64,000 nucleotides of DNA, taken from contig NZ_PYAV01000003.1 of the NCBI RefSeq assembly GCF_003014715.1, forward strand, positions 186,001-250,000, written 5' to 3'. Positions 16,828 to 24,856 of this stretch are shown here, piece after piece. This stretch comes from Salsuginibacillus halophilus. Lineage in GTDB: Bacteria; Bacillota; Bacilli; Bacillales; Marinococcaceae. Made by a program: the position numbers and the translations under genes. How positions within the stretch are numbered: the first letter of the stretch is position 1; each line of letters starts with the position of its first letter. The notes under the pieces were generated by a model that was given only the letters and a program-made list of their open reading frames with translations, was not told where the DNA came from and did no database searches.

Positions 16828-16847
16828 CCTCCGCTTTAAAGCGGAGG
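16828..16847. repeat. 20-bp perfect palindrome, left copy
   Basis: CCTCCGCTTTAAAGCGGAGG, identical to the copy at 17385-17404. It follows the DUF523 stop codon by 9 bp and may act as that gene's terminator stem, although no T tract follows on the plus strand. Confidence 0.85.
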
Positions 16848-17384
16848 ACAGACTGTCGACAAAGTACAAAACTTAATATTAACTCACAACTTACTGCTCC
16901 AACCGCCGCTGGCTTCCCTATTAAGAGGAAAAAACCGAATCATGAATGTAACCTTCACGCCAGACGGACGCTTTCCCGAGGGCTTGGCTTCAGCTAACTT
17001 GTTCGATTTGATTTCCAATCGAACAAGTGGATCTTCATCCTGCGCTTGACCCTCTGGGAGTCGCCGTCTTTCGTTTCGGTCACTTTTCAATTTACAGATG
17101 ATCATCATTTCCAATGGATATGGTTCGTTTTAATCGCTCATGAAGCGTCATGATGAAAATGATTTATGTAGATTTTGCTTGATCAAAGTGTTCTCTATCA
17201 TTCATGACCATCAAATGACGAAAGGCTGACGAGCATCGGCGGCGACGCCACCAGGAACAGCGCGAGCCGAAAATCCCGCAGGCAGTGACTTTCTGCCGAG
17301 GAAGTTGAGGCCGTGCCTGGGTCAAGCGTCCGCCCAAAAGCGACATCAGCCTTCGTTTTTCTTGAAATTTTGTCTAAACGCTCA

Positions 17385-17404
17385 CCTCCGCTTTAAAGCG
17401 GAGG
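17385..17404. repeat. 20-bp perfect palindrome, right copy, with T tract
   Basis: CCTCCGCTTTAAAGCGGAGG followed by ATTTTTT, so this copy reads as a plus-strand intrinsic terminator. It is identical to the left copy at 16828-16847. Confidence 0.85.
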
Positions 17405-17435
17405 ATTTTTTATGAAAAAAGCACCAATATGAAAA

Positions 17436-17466
17436 AATCACATAAAATGTGTGAAATCATGTGATT
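17436..17466. promoter_or_regulatory. Inverted repeat AATCACAT-N15-ATGTGATT upstream of the esterase gene
   Basis: Eight-bp perfect arms at 17436-17443 and 17459-17466, about 100 bp before the esterase start and just before a TATTAT-like -10 (around 17474). Looks like an operator for an unknown regulator. Confidence 0.4.
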
Positions 17467-17562
17467 GATTGTGATATTATAAAAACAAGATCAAAGTTGC
17501 AAAGAATTTTCACCTTTTTAAAAATCAGAAATTTCTATAATTTGTAAAGCGGGTGGGACTCA

Positions 17563-18738
17563 ATGAAGCGCTTGATGAAATGGATCAGCTGGGGAACGCT
17601 TTCGATTCTGCTTACGCTCGTACTTGCTGTGGAGTATTGGGCAAGTACAGATGAAGGTACTTTGCCAGCAAAAACAGCTGTTATTCTACACGCGGTAAAT
17701 AATAATATTGTCTCATTAGATTTTGAGCCACCTGAGTTGTTCGATAACCATCCGTTTCAAACTTCATCGGGCAATGCTGGTGGTGGTCCCATGTTAATTA
17801 ACGAACACGAGCAGTTAGAAACAAATGATGGTTATCATGTTCCGCTTGAAATTTTTCGCTATAATGATGCAGAAGATGCTCCGATACTTGTTTATTTTCA
17901 TGGAGGTGCATTCCTTGAAGGGTACGGTAGTCTGCACACACATCAGGATTTAATGAGAGAGTTAGCCCAGCGCACCGGTGCTGTCGTTGTTGGCGTGGGA
18001 TATCGTGTTGCGCCTGACCATACGTTTCCTACTGCTGCTGAAGATGCTTACGAAGGTTTAAAGTGGGCGGTGAATCATGCTGAAGCGCTCGGTGGGAGTG
18101 AAGAAGATGTGATCGTCGCTGGCGATAGTGCCGGAGGGAATCTAGCTGCGGTAACTTCTATGATGGCTCGCGATAGGAATGGTCCGGAAATTGCAGGACA
18201 AGTATTATATTATCCGCTTACAACGTTTGAAGATGCAGCTTTTGCTTCGCGTATGGAGTACGATAGTGGATATTATTTGTTATCAAGACAAGTGATGGAG
18301 AAGGCGCGCGATGCTTATACGCCGCAGCCTGAAATGTGGAAAAACCCTTATACTTCACCTTTAGAAGCTGATTCGTTTGAAAACTTACCTCCGGCGTTAA
18401 TTTTAACTGCTGAGTATGATCCGTTACGTGATGAAGGTGAACTTTACGCCGAAAAACTTCATGAAGCAGGCGTACCTGTTAATACGATCCGCTATGAAGG
18501 TGTTATGCACGGATTTGTATCTTTCTTTGAAGTTATGGAAAGTGGTCAACAAGGGCTGCAGGACACCTCTCAGTTTGTTCAGCGGATGACAGCTGAAGAG
18601 CCTGAACATGATGAAGTGTTTGCGATTCAATCAAAATCGCAGCCGTCAGGGATGGAGCGGGTGCGAGAGCAGGCAGAAGCTTACGCGATTGCCGCATTCC
18701 TCATTGGCCGCTCGGCCTGGAACACGTTTCAAGAGTGA
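17563..18738 (+). CDS. Alpha/beta-hydrolase, HSL-type esterase, membrane-anchored or exported
   Basis: 391 residues. An N-terminal hydrophobic helix (LMKWISWGTLSILLTLVLAV) serves as a signal or anchor. The hormone-sensitive-lipase features follow: the oxyanion motif VYFHGGAFLEG, VGYRVAPDHTFPTAAEDAYEGLKW, the nucleophile VAGDSAGGNLAA, acidic residue in LTAEYDPLRDEGE and catalytic His in GVMHGFVSF. It should hydrolyse short acyl esters at the outer surface. The last 60 residues (EEPEHDEVFAIQSKSQPSG onward) are an extra tail. It follows the compound repeat and a palindromic operator-like site. Confidence 0.9.
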   Translation: MKRLMKWISWGTLSILLTLVLAVEYWASTDEGTLPAKTAVILHAVNNNIVSLDFEPPELFDNHPFQTSSGNAGGGPMLINEHEQLETNDGYHVPLEIFRYNDAEDAPILVYFHGGAFLEGYGSLHTHQDLMRELAQRTGAVVVGVGYRVAPDHTFPTAAEDAYEGLKWAVNHAEALGGSEEDVIVAGDSAGGNLAAVTSMMARDRNGPEIAGQVLYYPLTTFEDAAFASRMEYDSGYYLLSRQVMEKARDAYTPQPEMWKNPYTSPLEADSFENLPPALILTAEYDPLRDEGELYAEKLHEAGVPVNTIRYEGVMHGFVSFFEVMESGQQGLQDTSQFVQRMTAEEPEHDEVFAIQSKSQPSGMERVREQAEAYAIAAFLIGRSAWNTFQE

Positions 18739-18816
18739 TTTTTCCATCTGTCATTTTCATAGACGTTTCATTCAGGCTATGTCATAATGATAGTAAATGC
18801 GGGAGGGTGGCTTGCA

Positions 18817-19146
18817 ATGAACGAGACCATTCATTCTTTCTTTCAAAAAAAGCTTGAGGATACGAAAGCCCAGTTTGAGCGTACGATTGACTGTAAGCAT
18901 ACAACTTTTGATGATTTGTACCCGTATATGAGCGAGCAGCCGCAATTTTTCTGGTATAAGCGTTATGTTGCCTGGCAGGAACTGTTGACGACGGTAAACT
19001 ATGCTGATGAGCTGGAGGTCCCGTGGAAAGAACAGTTCGATGAAAAACAGCAGGCGTTCATTGAAAATGAAATTTTGGATGCAAAGGTGCTTGATGAGTG
19101 GTATGAATCAAGCTTTCCGAACCAACAAAGTTCAACAGAAATGTAA
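18817..19146 (+). CDS. Hypothetical acidic cytoplasmic protein
   Basis: 109 residues from ATG 18817, 8-9 bp after GGGAGGGTGG; an upstream ATG at 18787 lacks a site. The protein is rich in aromatic and acidic residues, mostly helical by composition: FFQKKLEDTKAQFERTIDC, QPQFFWYKRYVAWQELLTTV, EKQQAFIENEILDAKVLDEW. No signal peptide, membrane helix or known motif. A strong terminator follows immediately, so it is transcribed alone. I do not recognise the family. Confidence 0.7.
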   Translation: MNETIHSFFQKKLEDTKAQFERTIDCKHTTFDDLYPYMSEQPQFFWYKRYVAWQELLTTVNYADELEVPWKEQFDEKQQAFIENEILDAKVLDEWYESSFPNQQSSTEM

Positions 19147-19150
19147 CTCG

Positions 19151-19184
19151 AAGTGCTGTCCCGTAAACGGGGCAGCACTTTTTT
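19151..19184 (+). terminator. Rho-independent terminator
   Basis: AAGTGCTGTCCCG and CGGGGCAGCACTT form a 13-bp stem (one G-U pair) with a 4-nt loop, then T6. Very strong. Confidence 0.9.
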
Positions 19185-19245
19185 GTTATGAAATGACTCT
19201 GTTTGAATAGAATGAAGGCGAGGCATATGAAAAGGAGGAGAAGAT

Positions 19246-19479
19246 ATGGATCAAGAAGAAACTCGTCGACCTCCAGAAATGACTGCGATTGTGGAACCTT
19301 ATGTATTTGAAACCTTGCGAAGTGTGGAAGGTGAAGAAGCGGTAATACAAACGACACAAGGAAGTCTGCAGGGGCGAATTGTTGGTGTGCAACCTGATCA
19401 TGTCGTACTCGAGCGCAGCGGTGGAAACTTTTTTGTTCGTATTCAAGAAATTGTTTGGGTGACACTTGATGTAACGTAA
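19246..19479 (+). CDS. DUF2642 (YuzF-like) small protein
   Basis: 77 residues. The core TLRSVEGEEAVIQTTQGSLQGRIVGVQPDHVVLERSGGNFFVRIQEIVWV matches the DUF2642 pattern, an Sm-like beta-barrel in which a strand pair VxxTTxGxLxGxLxxVxxDHVxL leads to FxVRIxxIVWI. These proteins are common in spore-forming Bacillaceae and some are linked to spore coats. It precedes a manganese catalase by 35 bp on the same strand, so the two may be co-transcribed as spore or stress proteins (inference). Confidence 0.75.
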   Translation: MDQEETRRPPEMTAIVEPYVFETLRSVEGEEAVIQTTQGSLQGRIVGVQPDHVVLERSGGNFFVRIQEIVWVTLDVT

Positions 19480-19513
19480 TTTTGCTTTAAGACAGGCGGG
19501 ATGAGGGAGGAAG

Positions 19514-20419
19514 ATGCCTATGTTTATGCGGCAGAACCGGATGTTAATTCCACTTCCGGAGCCGTCTTATGCAGACGCAAATGCAGCGAGTGCAGTGCAG
19601 GAGCTGCTTGGCGGGGAATTCGGAGAAATGTCAACTTTAAATAATTACATGTTTCAGTCATTTAATTTCCGCGACCGAAAGAAATTTAAGCCGTTTTATG
19701 ACTTAATCTCAAGTATTACTGCTGAAGAATTCGGGCATGTAGAGCTTGTTTCACAGACGATTAATTTAATGATTCAAGGCACAACGCATACTGGGAACGT
19801 GAATAACAGTCCGATGCAAAATGCAGTTGATAAAAGAAACAGCTATCATTTTATCGCAAATGCCCAAACGTCTAGGCCGATGGATTCTATGGGTCAGCAC
19901 TGGACCGGTAAGTATGTTTTTAATAGTGGTAATTTAATACAAGACTTATTGCACAACTATTTTCTAGAGATCGGAGCTCGGACACATAAAATGCGCGTTT
20001 ATGAAATGACAGATAACCCAGTAGCCCGGGAAATGATCGGTTATTTGCTCGTACGCGGAGGCGTTCATGTGCTTGCTTATGCAAAGGCGATTGAAGTGGT
20101 CAGCGGCGTTGATATGACAAAAATGCTGCCTGTTCCGGATTTGTCAAATGATAAATTTGATACAGCTCGAAAATTTGAAGCAGATGGCGTTCACCGCCGG
20201 CTCTATCGTTTTAGCGAGCAGGATTATAAAGATGTAGATAAAATATGGAAAGGCGCTCACCCAGATGATGGAGAGCCCCTTGAAGTTATTGCTGGAGCTC
20301 CTGAAGGTGCACCGCTTCCTGATCTCCCGCCTATACCAGAGACATTTGCCCCAGGCGTTTCAATTGAAGACTATCGAAAAATTCTTGAGCGTTTGAAGCG
20401 CGGCGCAAATATTGATTAA
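19514..20419 (+). CDS. Manganese catalase (paralog 1)
   Basis: 301 residues of the ferritin-like dimanganese catalase family, degrading hydrogen peroxide without haem. Metal ligands can be placed in ELLGGEFGEMSTLNNY, EEFGHVELV (E-x-x-H), the second glutamate in EIGARTHKMRVYEM, and the histidine in RGGVHVLAYAKA. The C-terminal extension, rich in Pro and acidic residues, wraps neighbouring subunits in the family. It shares most positions with the second copy at 61385-62290; the main differences are in the N-terminus and around 100-140. Related proteins (YdbD, YjqC, CotJC) occur in Bacillus, the last in spore coat. Confidence 0.94.
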   Translation: MPMFMRQNRMLIPLPEPSYADANAASAVQELLGGEFGEMSTLNNYMFQSFNFRDRKKFKPFYDLISSITAEEFGHVELVSQTINLMIQGTTHTGNVNNSPMQNAVDKRNSYHFIANAQTSRPMDSMGQHWTGKYVFNSGNLIQDLLHNYFLEIGARTHKMRVYEMTDNPVAREMIGYLLVRGGVHVLAYAKAIEVVSGVDMTKMLPVPDLSNDKFDTARKFEADGVHRRLYRFSEQDYKDVDKIWKGAHPDDGEPLEVIAGAPEGAPLPDLPPIPETFAPGVSIEDYRKILERLKRGANID

Positions 20420-20492
20420 ACACTGTTTGCAATATGTGTAGGATGGTGAAAAAATGGGTATGTCACCCTTAGTACCTAAAAGGGGTGGCTTT

Positions 20493-20780
20493 ATGCCTCA
20501 ATTGATTTTTGATGTAGACCAAGTAGAAAAGCGCAAACCCGAAGATGAACTACAATCCAAAGTGGCATACGTCCACACAGAAGTTCTTGATCAAGCGTCT
20601 GGCGAAACACAGCACACCTTAATGATACCAGTACAGTTTCACAAGTATGGTGTGTACCCTGACATTAAAAAAATTGGCGAAATCGTAGAAGATACAAAGT
20701 TAAAGCGGGAAATTTATTATCGCTTGCGCACATATATAAAAAAACTTTCCCCGTTTTTAGTTCCCGACAGCGCCGAATAG
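20493..20780 (+). CDS. Hypothetical small protein
   Basis: 95 residues from ATG 20493, which follows AGGGGTGG; ATG 20454 would add 13 residues and also has a possible site (AGGATGG), so the start is unsure. The sequence is charged and soluble: MPQLIFDVDQVEKRK, VAYVHTEVLDQASGETQHTL, then a helix EDTKLKREIYYRLRTYIKKL. No motif is recognised. The 3' end is embedded in a terminator hairpin. Confidence 0.65.
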   Translation: MPQLIFDVDQVEKRKPEDELQSKVAYVHTEVLDQASGETQHTLMIPVQFHKYGVYPDIKKIGEIVEDTKLKREIYYRLRTYIKKLSPFLVPDSAE

Positions 20781-20797
20781 CAGCTGTCGGGCTTGTT
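20763..20797 (+). terminator. Terminator overlapping the small gene's stop
   Basis: CCCGACAGC and GCTGTCGGG, 9-bp perfect stem with 11-nt loop, followed by CTTGTTT. The stop codon lies in the loop. Confidence 0.65.
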
Positions 20798-20862
20798 TCA
20801 TTGATCGTGAAAATCAGCTGTTTATAAACTGTGTGGTTCCGTACTAGGTGGTGGTAAGAGAC

Positions 20863-22206
20863 ATGAGATCTTGGTTATATACCGCGTATGCAGGCTTGTT
20901 CATGACTTCGTTATTTATATCAAGTGAAACAATCGAAGCGGCTCTTGGAGCAGTCGGTTTGTTAGTTATTGTAAGTTCATTTAAAGCGGCTACGCGAATG
21001 TATCAAATCATATCTTTTGTGTTTCTGTGTGCTGCAATTACACTTGTGCTGTTAAATGATGTCTCGCTTCAAGCATGGTATGAATTTTTCACGCCTATGG
21101 CACTTTTACTTACGCTATTATATTTGCTGCCATTCATTCAGCATTTTATGACCGCTGCTCGTTTGGATCAAGCTCTGTTTCGTATTGTGGAGGGACAAAC
21201 TCAGTTTTTTCGTACGTTTTACATAAGGATGTCTTTCACGACGTATGTATTAAGTTTATTTATATTTTTTACAGCTATCCCGCTTATGCATCGGTTCATA
21301 TCGCAACGCTTACGTTTGATGACAAACGAGCTGAAAGACCAGGCAGCTTCAAGAAGTATATTGCGGGCGTTTGCGAGTGTGAATGCATGGAGTCCAATTG
21401 AAGTATATATTGTGATGTCGCTACAAATTACAAGTGTTGCTTATGGTGATGTTGTCTTATGGTTGTTAGGTTTTTCACTAACAATGCTTTTGATCGACTG
21501 GGCGCAGGCTGCATTTAAATGGAGAAAAATAGAAATACCTGAGGCGGCAACTTCGTCTCAACGATTTCAGTTCACGTTCGATAAAAGAATCATTTGGATT
21601 GTTTTATTTTTTATAATGTTCTTACTAAGTGCTGCATTTGTATCACAGTTCGCAGAACTTTCATTTTTTGAAGGCATTATTCTAGTTATTGTGCCTTATG
21701 TAGTGTTATGGGCTTTAATTTTACGACGGTTCCGGCGGTTTATCCAATTTCATTTTGCGTCTAAACCTCGGCAGATGCCGGCATTTCATAATTTTATGGT
21801 GTTGTTTATCAGTTTAGGGGTATTTAATGAAGTTGTTGAAAGGTCAGGAATAATGACCACGCTAGCTTCAAAAGCAAGTTTTTTAGGAGAACAGCCGCTT
21901 CTTTTATTTTTATTTATTCAAACAAGTACGCTTTTGTTGTCGCTGATTGGTATTCATCCACTTGTAACGCTAAGTGTGCAAGGACTGCTTGTGGCGCCGT
22001 TTTTAGATGATGTAGCGCCGCTTAGTGTGGCCATTGTGCTAGTAACTTCGGTGGTTGCTAATGATGCTGCCGGAACTTTTGGTGTGCCGGTAACCATGAT
22101 GTCGCAATTAACACGCCGCAGCCCTTATAAAATTACGGCTTGGAATTTAGGGTATGCGTATTTGTTCGGTTTAGCTGGGGTAGCGCTTGGAATGTTTTTA
22201 CTTTAA
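20863..22206 (+). CDS. Multi-pass membrane transporter of the same unnamed family (paralog 2)
   Basis: 447 residues from ATG 20863 (GTG 20848 overlaps the ribosome site). About 11 hydrophobic segments, with a charged mid-loop around AAFKWRKIEIPEAATSSQRFQF. The C-terminal half repeats the signature of the gene at 3976: FHNFMVLFISLGVFNEVVERSGI, then LLLSLIGIHPLVTLSVQGLL and SVVANDAAGTFGVPVTM, ending with a final helix. Gly/Pro-rich re-entrant loops fit an ion-coupled carrier. Substrate is unknown. It is transcribed alone between two terminators. Confidence 0.7.
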   Translation: MRSWLYTAYAGLFMTSLFISSETIEAALGAVGLLVIVSSFKAATRMYQIISFVFLCAAITLVLLNDVSLQAWYEFFTPMALLLTLLYLLPFIQHFMTAARLDQALFRIVEGQTQFFRTFYIRMSFTTYVLSLFIFFTAIPLMHRFISQRLRLMTNELKDQAASRSILRAFASVNAWSPIEVYIVMSLQITSVAYGDVVLWLLGFSLTMLLIDWAQAAFKWRKIEIPEAATSSQRFQFTFDKRIIWIVLFFIMFLLSAAFVSQFAELSFFEGIILVIVPYVVLWALILRRFRRFIQFHFASKPRQMPAFHNFMVLFISLGVFNEVVERSGIMTTLASKASFLGEQPLLLFLFIQTSTLLLSLIGIHPLVTLSVQGLLVAPFLDDVAPLSVAIVLVTSVVANDAAGTFGVPVTMMSQLTRRSPYKITAWNLGYAYLFGLAGVALGMFLL

Positions 22207-22213
22207 GCATGAA

Positions 22214-22248
22214 AAATGAAGCTGCGCTTTCAAAGCGCAGCTTCATTT
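22214..22248. terminator. Bidirectional terminator between convergent genes
   Basis: A 17-bp perfect inverted repeat (AAATGAAGCTGCGCTTT and its complement) around a single C, flanked by A/T. It ends both the plus-strand transporter and the minus-strand YeeE gene. Confidence 0.85.
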
Positions 22249-23491
22249 ATGAAATCGTCTTGTCTTTTTTGTTCGGCACGGATAAGCCGAATTTTGGTCG
22301 CAGCCATAAAGCTAAAAATGATCCTGCTAAAGCCATGACCGCCCAAAGCCAGCCGTGTATGCTAAATGAGGCGATGCCGCCAAAGTAAGCACCAATATTG
22401 CAGCCAAACGCAAGACGGGCACCATAACCCATCATGAGACCGCCGATTAAAGAGGCTGCAGCTGTTTTCATAGGAACTTTCTTTAAAGCAAATAATCCTC
22501 CGGCTGCTGAAGCAATGAAAGCTCCTGTAATAATGCCAAAGTTCATTACACTTGTTGAATCTAAAAAGACGGATTGTTGAAGCGGCTCTTGGTTATCAGC
22601 CCAAAAACCCCAGGATGCAGCATCAACGCCGAAGAACTCAATCACTTTGGTTCCCCAAAGCGCAAATGCTGAAGTGATCCCCCAAGGTTCACCGCGCACC
22701 ATTAAAGTGACAGCATTTAGTAAGGCAAGCAGAAGCGCTGCAATCCAAAGCGGCCAAGAACCTCGAAAAAGTCTACGTATGCCGCTTTCAGTAGGAATCG
22801 CAGTAACTTCAGGCGGCCGCTTCTTTTTTTGATAAACGAGTGTAATAACAATCACAGCAGCAAAAATAAATGCTTGAAGTGCCCAAGCTCCTAAAAAGCC
22901 AAGGCCGGTATCTTCAGCAAGCGAAACGCTTCCGAATGACGGCATATCTTCCATCCAGAACGTAAAATGCCAAGCTCCAATAACAGAACCGGCGATAAAA
23001 CCAAAGAGTGTGATAAAAATAGATGACCTTCCGCCACCTGCGGAATATAAAGTGCCAGATGCTCAGCCGCCGCCTAGCTGCATGCCGATACCGAAAATAA
23101 AAGCACCAAACAACATACCTATACCAACAGGTGAAACATATCCGGAGACATCATTTCCAAAAGCCCCAAGGTTAAGTGCCAAAATCGGAGCAAAAAACGT
23201 TGAAGCAGCGCCTAACATCACCATGTGCGCGCGGATTCCTTTGCCATGTCCGACAGCTAAAAACTGGCGGAATGCTGAAGTAAAGCCAAATCGAGCATGA
23301 AATAATGTATAACCAAACATTACTCCGATCCATAATAATAAGAGCATGACAGCATCAGCAACCATAAGGGTAACAGCCGATAAGATGAGAGCTGTAATTA
23401 AACCTGCACCAACAAGACTTGACTGCGTAGAAGGCAGGGTAATTTGTTGAGCTGAAGGCGTGTGCTCGTTAATTGACGCCGATGTTTTCAT
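22247..23491 (-). CDS. YeeE/YedE (TsuA-like) sulfur or selenium transporter with in-frame TGA, candidate selenoprotein
   Basis: One continuous frame of 414 codons from ATG 23491 (7 bp after GGAGG), interrupted only by TGA at 23063-23065, codon 143. The flanks read FGIGMQLGGG-TGA-ASGTLYSAGGGR. In the YeeE family this position is a conserved cysteine (GGGCxSGTLY), one of the thiol sites used by the thiosulfate importer TsuA. The 271 codons downstream are intact and carry a second conserved site, GYGARLAFGCNIGAYFGG, so the reading frame looks maintained. Beginning 17 nt after the TGA, TTCCGC-AGGTG-GCGGAA can form a hairpin with G in the loop, as in bacterial SECIS elements. Alternatives are a nonsense mutation or a sequencing error. 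Multi-pass membrane protein, about nine to ten helices. Family known for thiosulfate or selenium-compound uptake. Confidence 0.75.
23031..23045 (-). promoter_or_regulatory. Candidate bacterial SECIS-like hairpin after the in-frame TGA
   Basis: On the minus strand TTCCGC and GCGGAA form a 6-bp stem around loop AGGTG; the loop begins 23 nt after the TGA. The apical G and distance fit the bacterial SECIS rule, and GCAGGT also occurs in the Escherichia coli fdhF element. The coordinates approximate the core; the same bases encode the family-typical SAGGG, so coding constraint alone could explain them. Confidence 0.4.
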
Positions 23492-23621
23492 AACCACCCC
23501 TCCAAAATAATGAAATTAGATAACATTAATCTTATAAAATCTATCGGGTTTTTTCAAGCAATTATGTTTAAACTTAAGGCTTGAAGGGCAATTTGAATTT
23601 GTATATAAAAGGAGGGATCAT

Positions 23622-24044
23622 GTGAACGAAGATTTGAAAAAGCGGATTAAGACGGTATTAGAAGGTAATAGTGTCGGAGTGCTCGCAACCATCAAAGATG
23701 ATCAACCATATGCACGTTATATGACATTTTGGCATGACGAACTCGTTTTATACACCCCAACGCGCGCTGATGCCCACAAAGTTGAAGATATCGAAGCTAA
23801 TCCGAATGTTCATATCTTGCTCGGCTATGAAGATGAAGGGCAAGGAGATACTTTTGTTGAAATTGAAGCAGAAGCAGTAATTGAAGATGACGCTGATGTA
23901 AAGGCTTGGATGTGGTCAGAACGGATGGACCAAAGATACAACGACCCTGAAGACCCGGCATTAATTGTTTTAAAATGCACACCAAGCGTGATTAGGTACA
24001 GAAATGATGACGATATTAACACACCTCAAGAGGTTCGTTTATAA
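23622..24044 (+). CDS. Pyridoxamine 5'-phosphate oxidase-family flavin-binding protein (general stress protein 26-like)
   Basis: 140 residues with the split beta-barrel layout: LKKRIKTVLEGNSVGVLATIKDDQPYARYMTFWHDELVLYTPTRADAHKVEDIEANPNVHILLGYE. This is the general stress protein 26 subgroup, small FMN- or F420-type binding proteins of unclear substrate. Start GTG 23622 follows GGAGGG by 5 bp. The C-terminal IVLKCTPSVIRYRND closes the barrel. It is divergent from the YeeE gene, with about 130 bp between, and is followed by a terminator at 24117. Confidence 0.85.
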   Translation: MNEDLKKRIKTVLEGNSVGVLATIKDDQPYARYMTFWHDELVLYTPTRADAHKVEDIEANPNVHILLGYEDEGQGDTFVEIEAEAVIEDDADVKAWMWSERMDQRYNDPEDPALIVLKCTPSVIRYRNDDDINTPQEVRL

Positions 24045-24116
24045 GGCTCGCCTTGAAAGATAGTCGTAATAAGCACCTGAGGGAACCGTCAGTTTTAAGT
24101 AAAGAGGAAGCATCTT

Positions 24117-24154
24117 GCGACCATTTCGTTTATTACGGATTGGTCGCTTTTAAT
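24117..24154 (+). terminator. Terminator after the flavin-binding protein gene
   Basis: GCGACCA and TGGTCGC form a 7-bp outer stem with a paired inner TTCGT/ACGGA, followed by TTTT. The frame 24053-24265 that covers it has no ribosome site and is not called. Confidence 0.65.
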
Positions 24155-24280
24155 GGAAATAAGCTTCATAAAATTTCACGCACCGTAATCTTTAATAAAT
24201 TTACATCTAAAAAAATAAAAATTAATGATAGGATAGGTAAGGATCTTAATAAAGATCGGACGTAAATAGGGGTGTTAAAA

Positions 24281-24856
24281 ATGATTGTGTATGAGCCTGA
24301 AAATGAACAACTTCTCACTAATGCATGTATGAACTGTCAAGAACCTCATTATCAACGTGCTTATGCAGATATGGAAAACATAGGGTGCTGCAGCCATAGT
24401 CCAACTTTTGGCTTACCAGAAATTCAATACATGGTCGTCAACCGCGGTGTTGATGCAGTAGAACAATTGTTATTTATGAAAAAGAAAATTGAAATTCGAG
24501 CATTTGAGGTAAAAGTTCATGCAGAAATTGACCCGAGGTATGAACAAGATCATAAGAAAAACGATGACCCTGAAGAAACCTTACGCTATTCAACTTGTAA
24601 TTTTTTCAAGTCCAAGTCGGGGTGTAGTTTAGCTGACGAGGAAAAACCATTGGTATGCCGGACGTTTATTTGTCCGTGGGTGGAGGAACAATGCGGAAAA
24701 GAGGGACAGCAGTTGATTCAAGATGCTGCCCGCAACATTTCCGGCTCCTATAAGTATCGAGAGAACGAATTGCGAAGTGCTTTAAAAACAGAAGGTATCA
24801 ATTTGAAAACGGATGTCAAAAGCACCTTACACCACTTATTTCACTTGAAAAATTAA
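24281..24856 (+). CDS. Cysteine-rich YkgJ-like metal-binding protein
   Basis: 191 residues from ATG 24281, 6 bp after AGGGGTG. The cysteine arrangement resembles the YkgJ zinc/iron-chelating domain: CMNCQ, later IGCCSH, then CNFFKSKSGCSLADEEKPLVCRTFICPW. In YkgJ proteins the CxxC, CC and CxxxxxGCxxxxxRPxxCRxFxC clusters bind an Fe-S cluster or zinc. The first cluster is spread out compared with the family. Role unknown; such proteins are proposed to modify or chelate metals. The stop codon overlaps that of the convergent HAD gene in the sequence TTAA. Confidence 0.65.
   Translation: MIVYEPENEQLLTNACMNCQEPHYQRAYADMENIGCCSHSPTFGLPEIQYMVVNRGVDAVEQLLFMKKKIEIRAFEVKVHAEIDPRYEQDHKKNDDPEETLRYSTCNFFKSKSGCSLADEEKPLVCRTFICPWVEEQCGKEGQQLIQDAARNISGSYKYRENELRSALKTEGINLKTDVKSTLHHLFHLKN

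Larger units (their letters stand above)
16828..17404. repeat. Compound intergenic repeat: inverted GC-rich units between identical palindromes
   Basis: Between the two 20-bp palindromes lie about 540 bp without a credible gene. Unit A (16961-17083, plus orientation) starts near GGACGCTTTCCCGAGGGC and ends GGGAGTCGCCGTC. It contains an 11-bp perfect stem (CTTGTTCGATT/AATCGAACAAG, 16998-17027). Unit B (17228-17340, minus orientation) has matching landmarks: GGACGCTTGACCCAGGC at one end and GGTGGCGTCGCCG at the other. I recognise the GGACGCTT...GGGC...GGGAGTCGCCG layout as an interspersed element seen in many Bacillaceae intergenic regions. Two inverted copies and flanking palindromes suggest a non-autonomous, perhaps mobilised, element. 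Open frames here (16884-17114, 17164-17346) lack start sites. Confidence 0.6.

Noticed and set aside
16884-17346. Two minus-strand frames (76 and 60 codons) in the 16.8-17.4 kb region, considered as transposase (TnpB) remnants
   Set aside because: No transposase motif, no start sites, biased composition; the sequence is better explained by two inverted copies of an interspersed repeat.
22247-22954. Separate gene starting at an internal ATG in the second half of YeeE
   Set aside because: There is no ribosome site before that ATG, the 36 codons between the TGA and it are in frame and family-like, and the half-protein would lack the first transport motif.
24053-24265. 70-residue frame after the flavin-binding protein gene
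   Set aside because: No ribosome site and it runs through a terminator hairpin.
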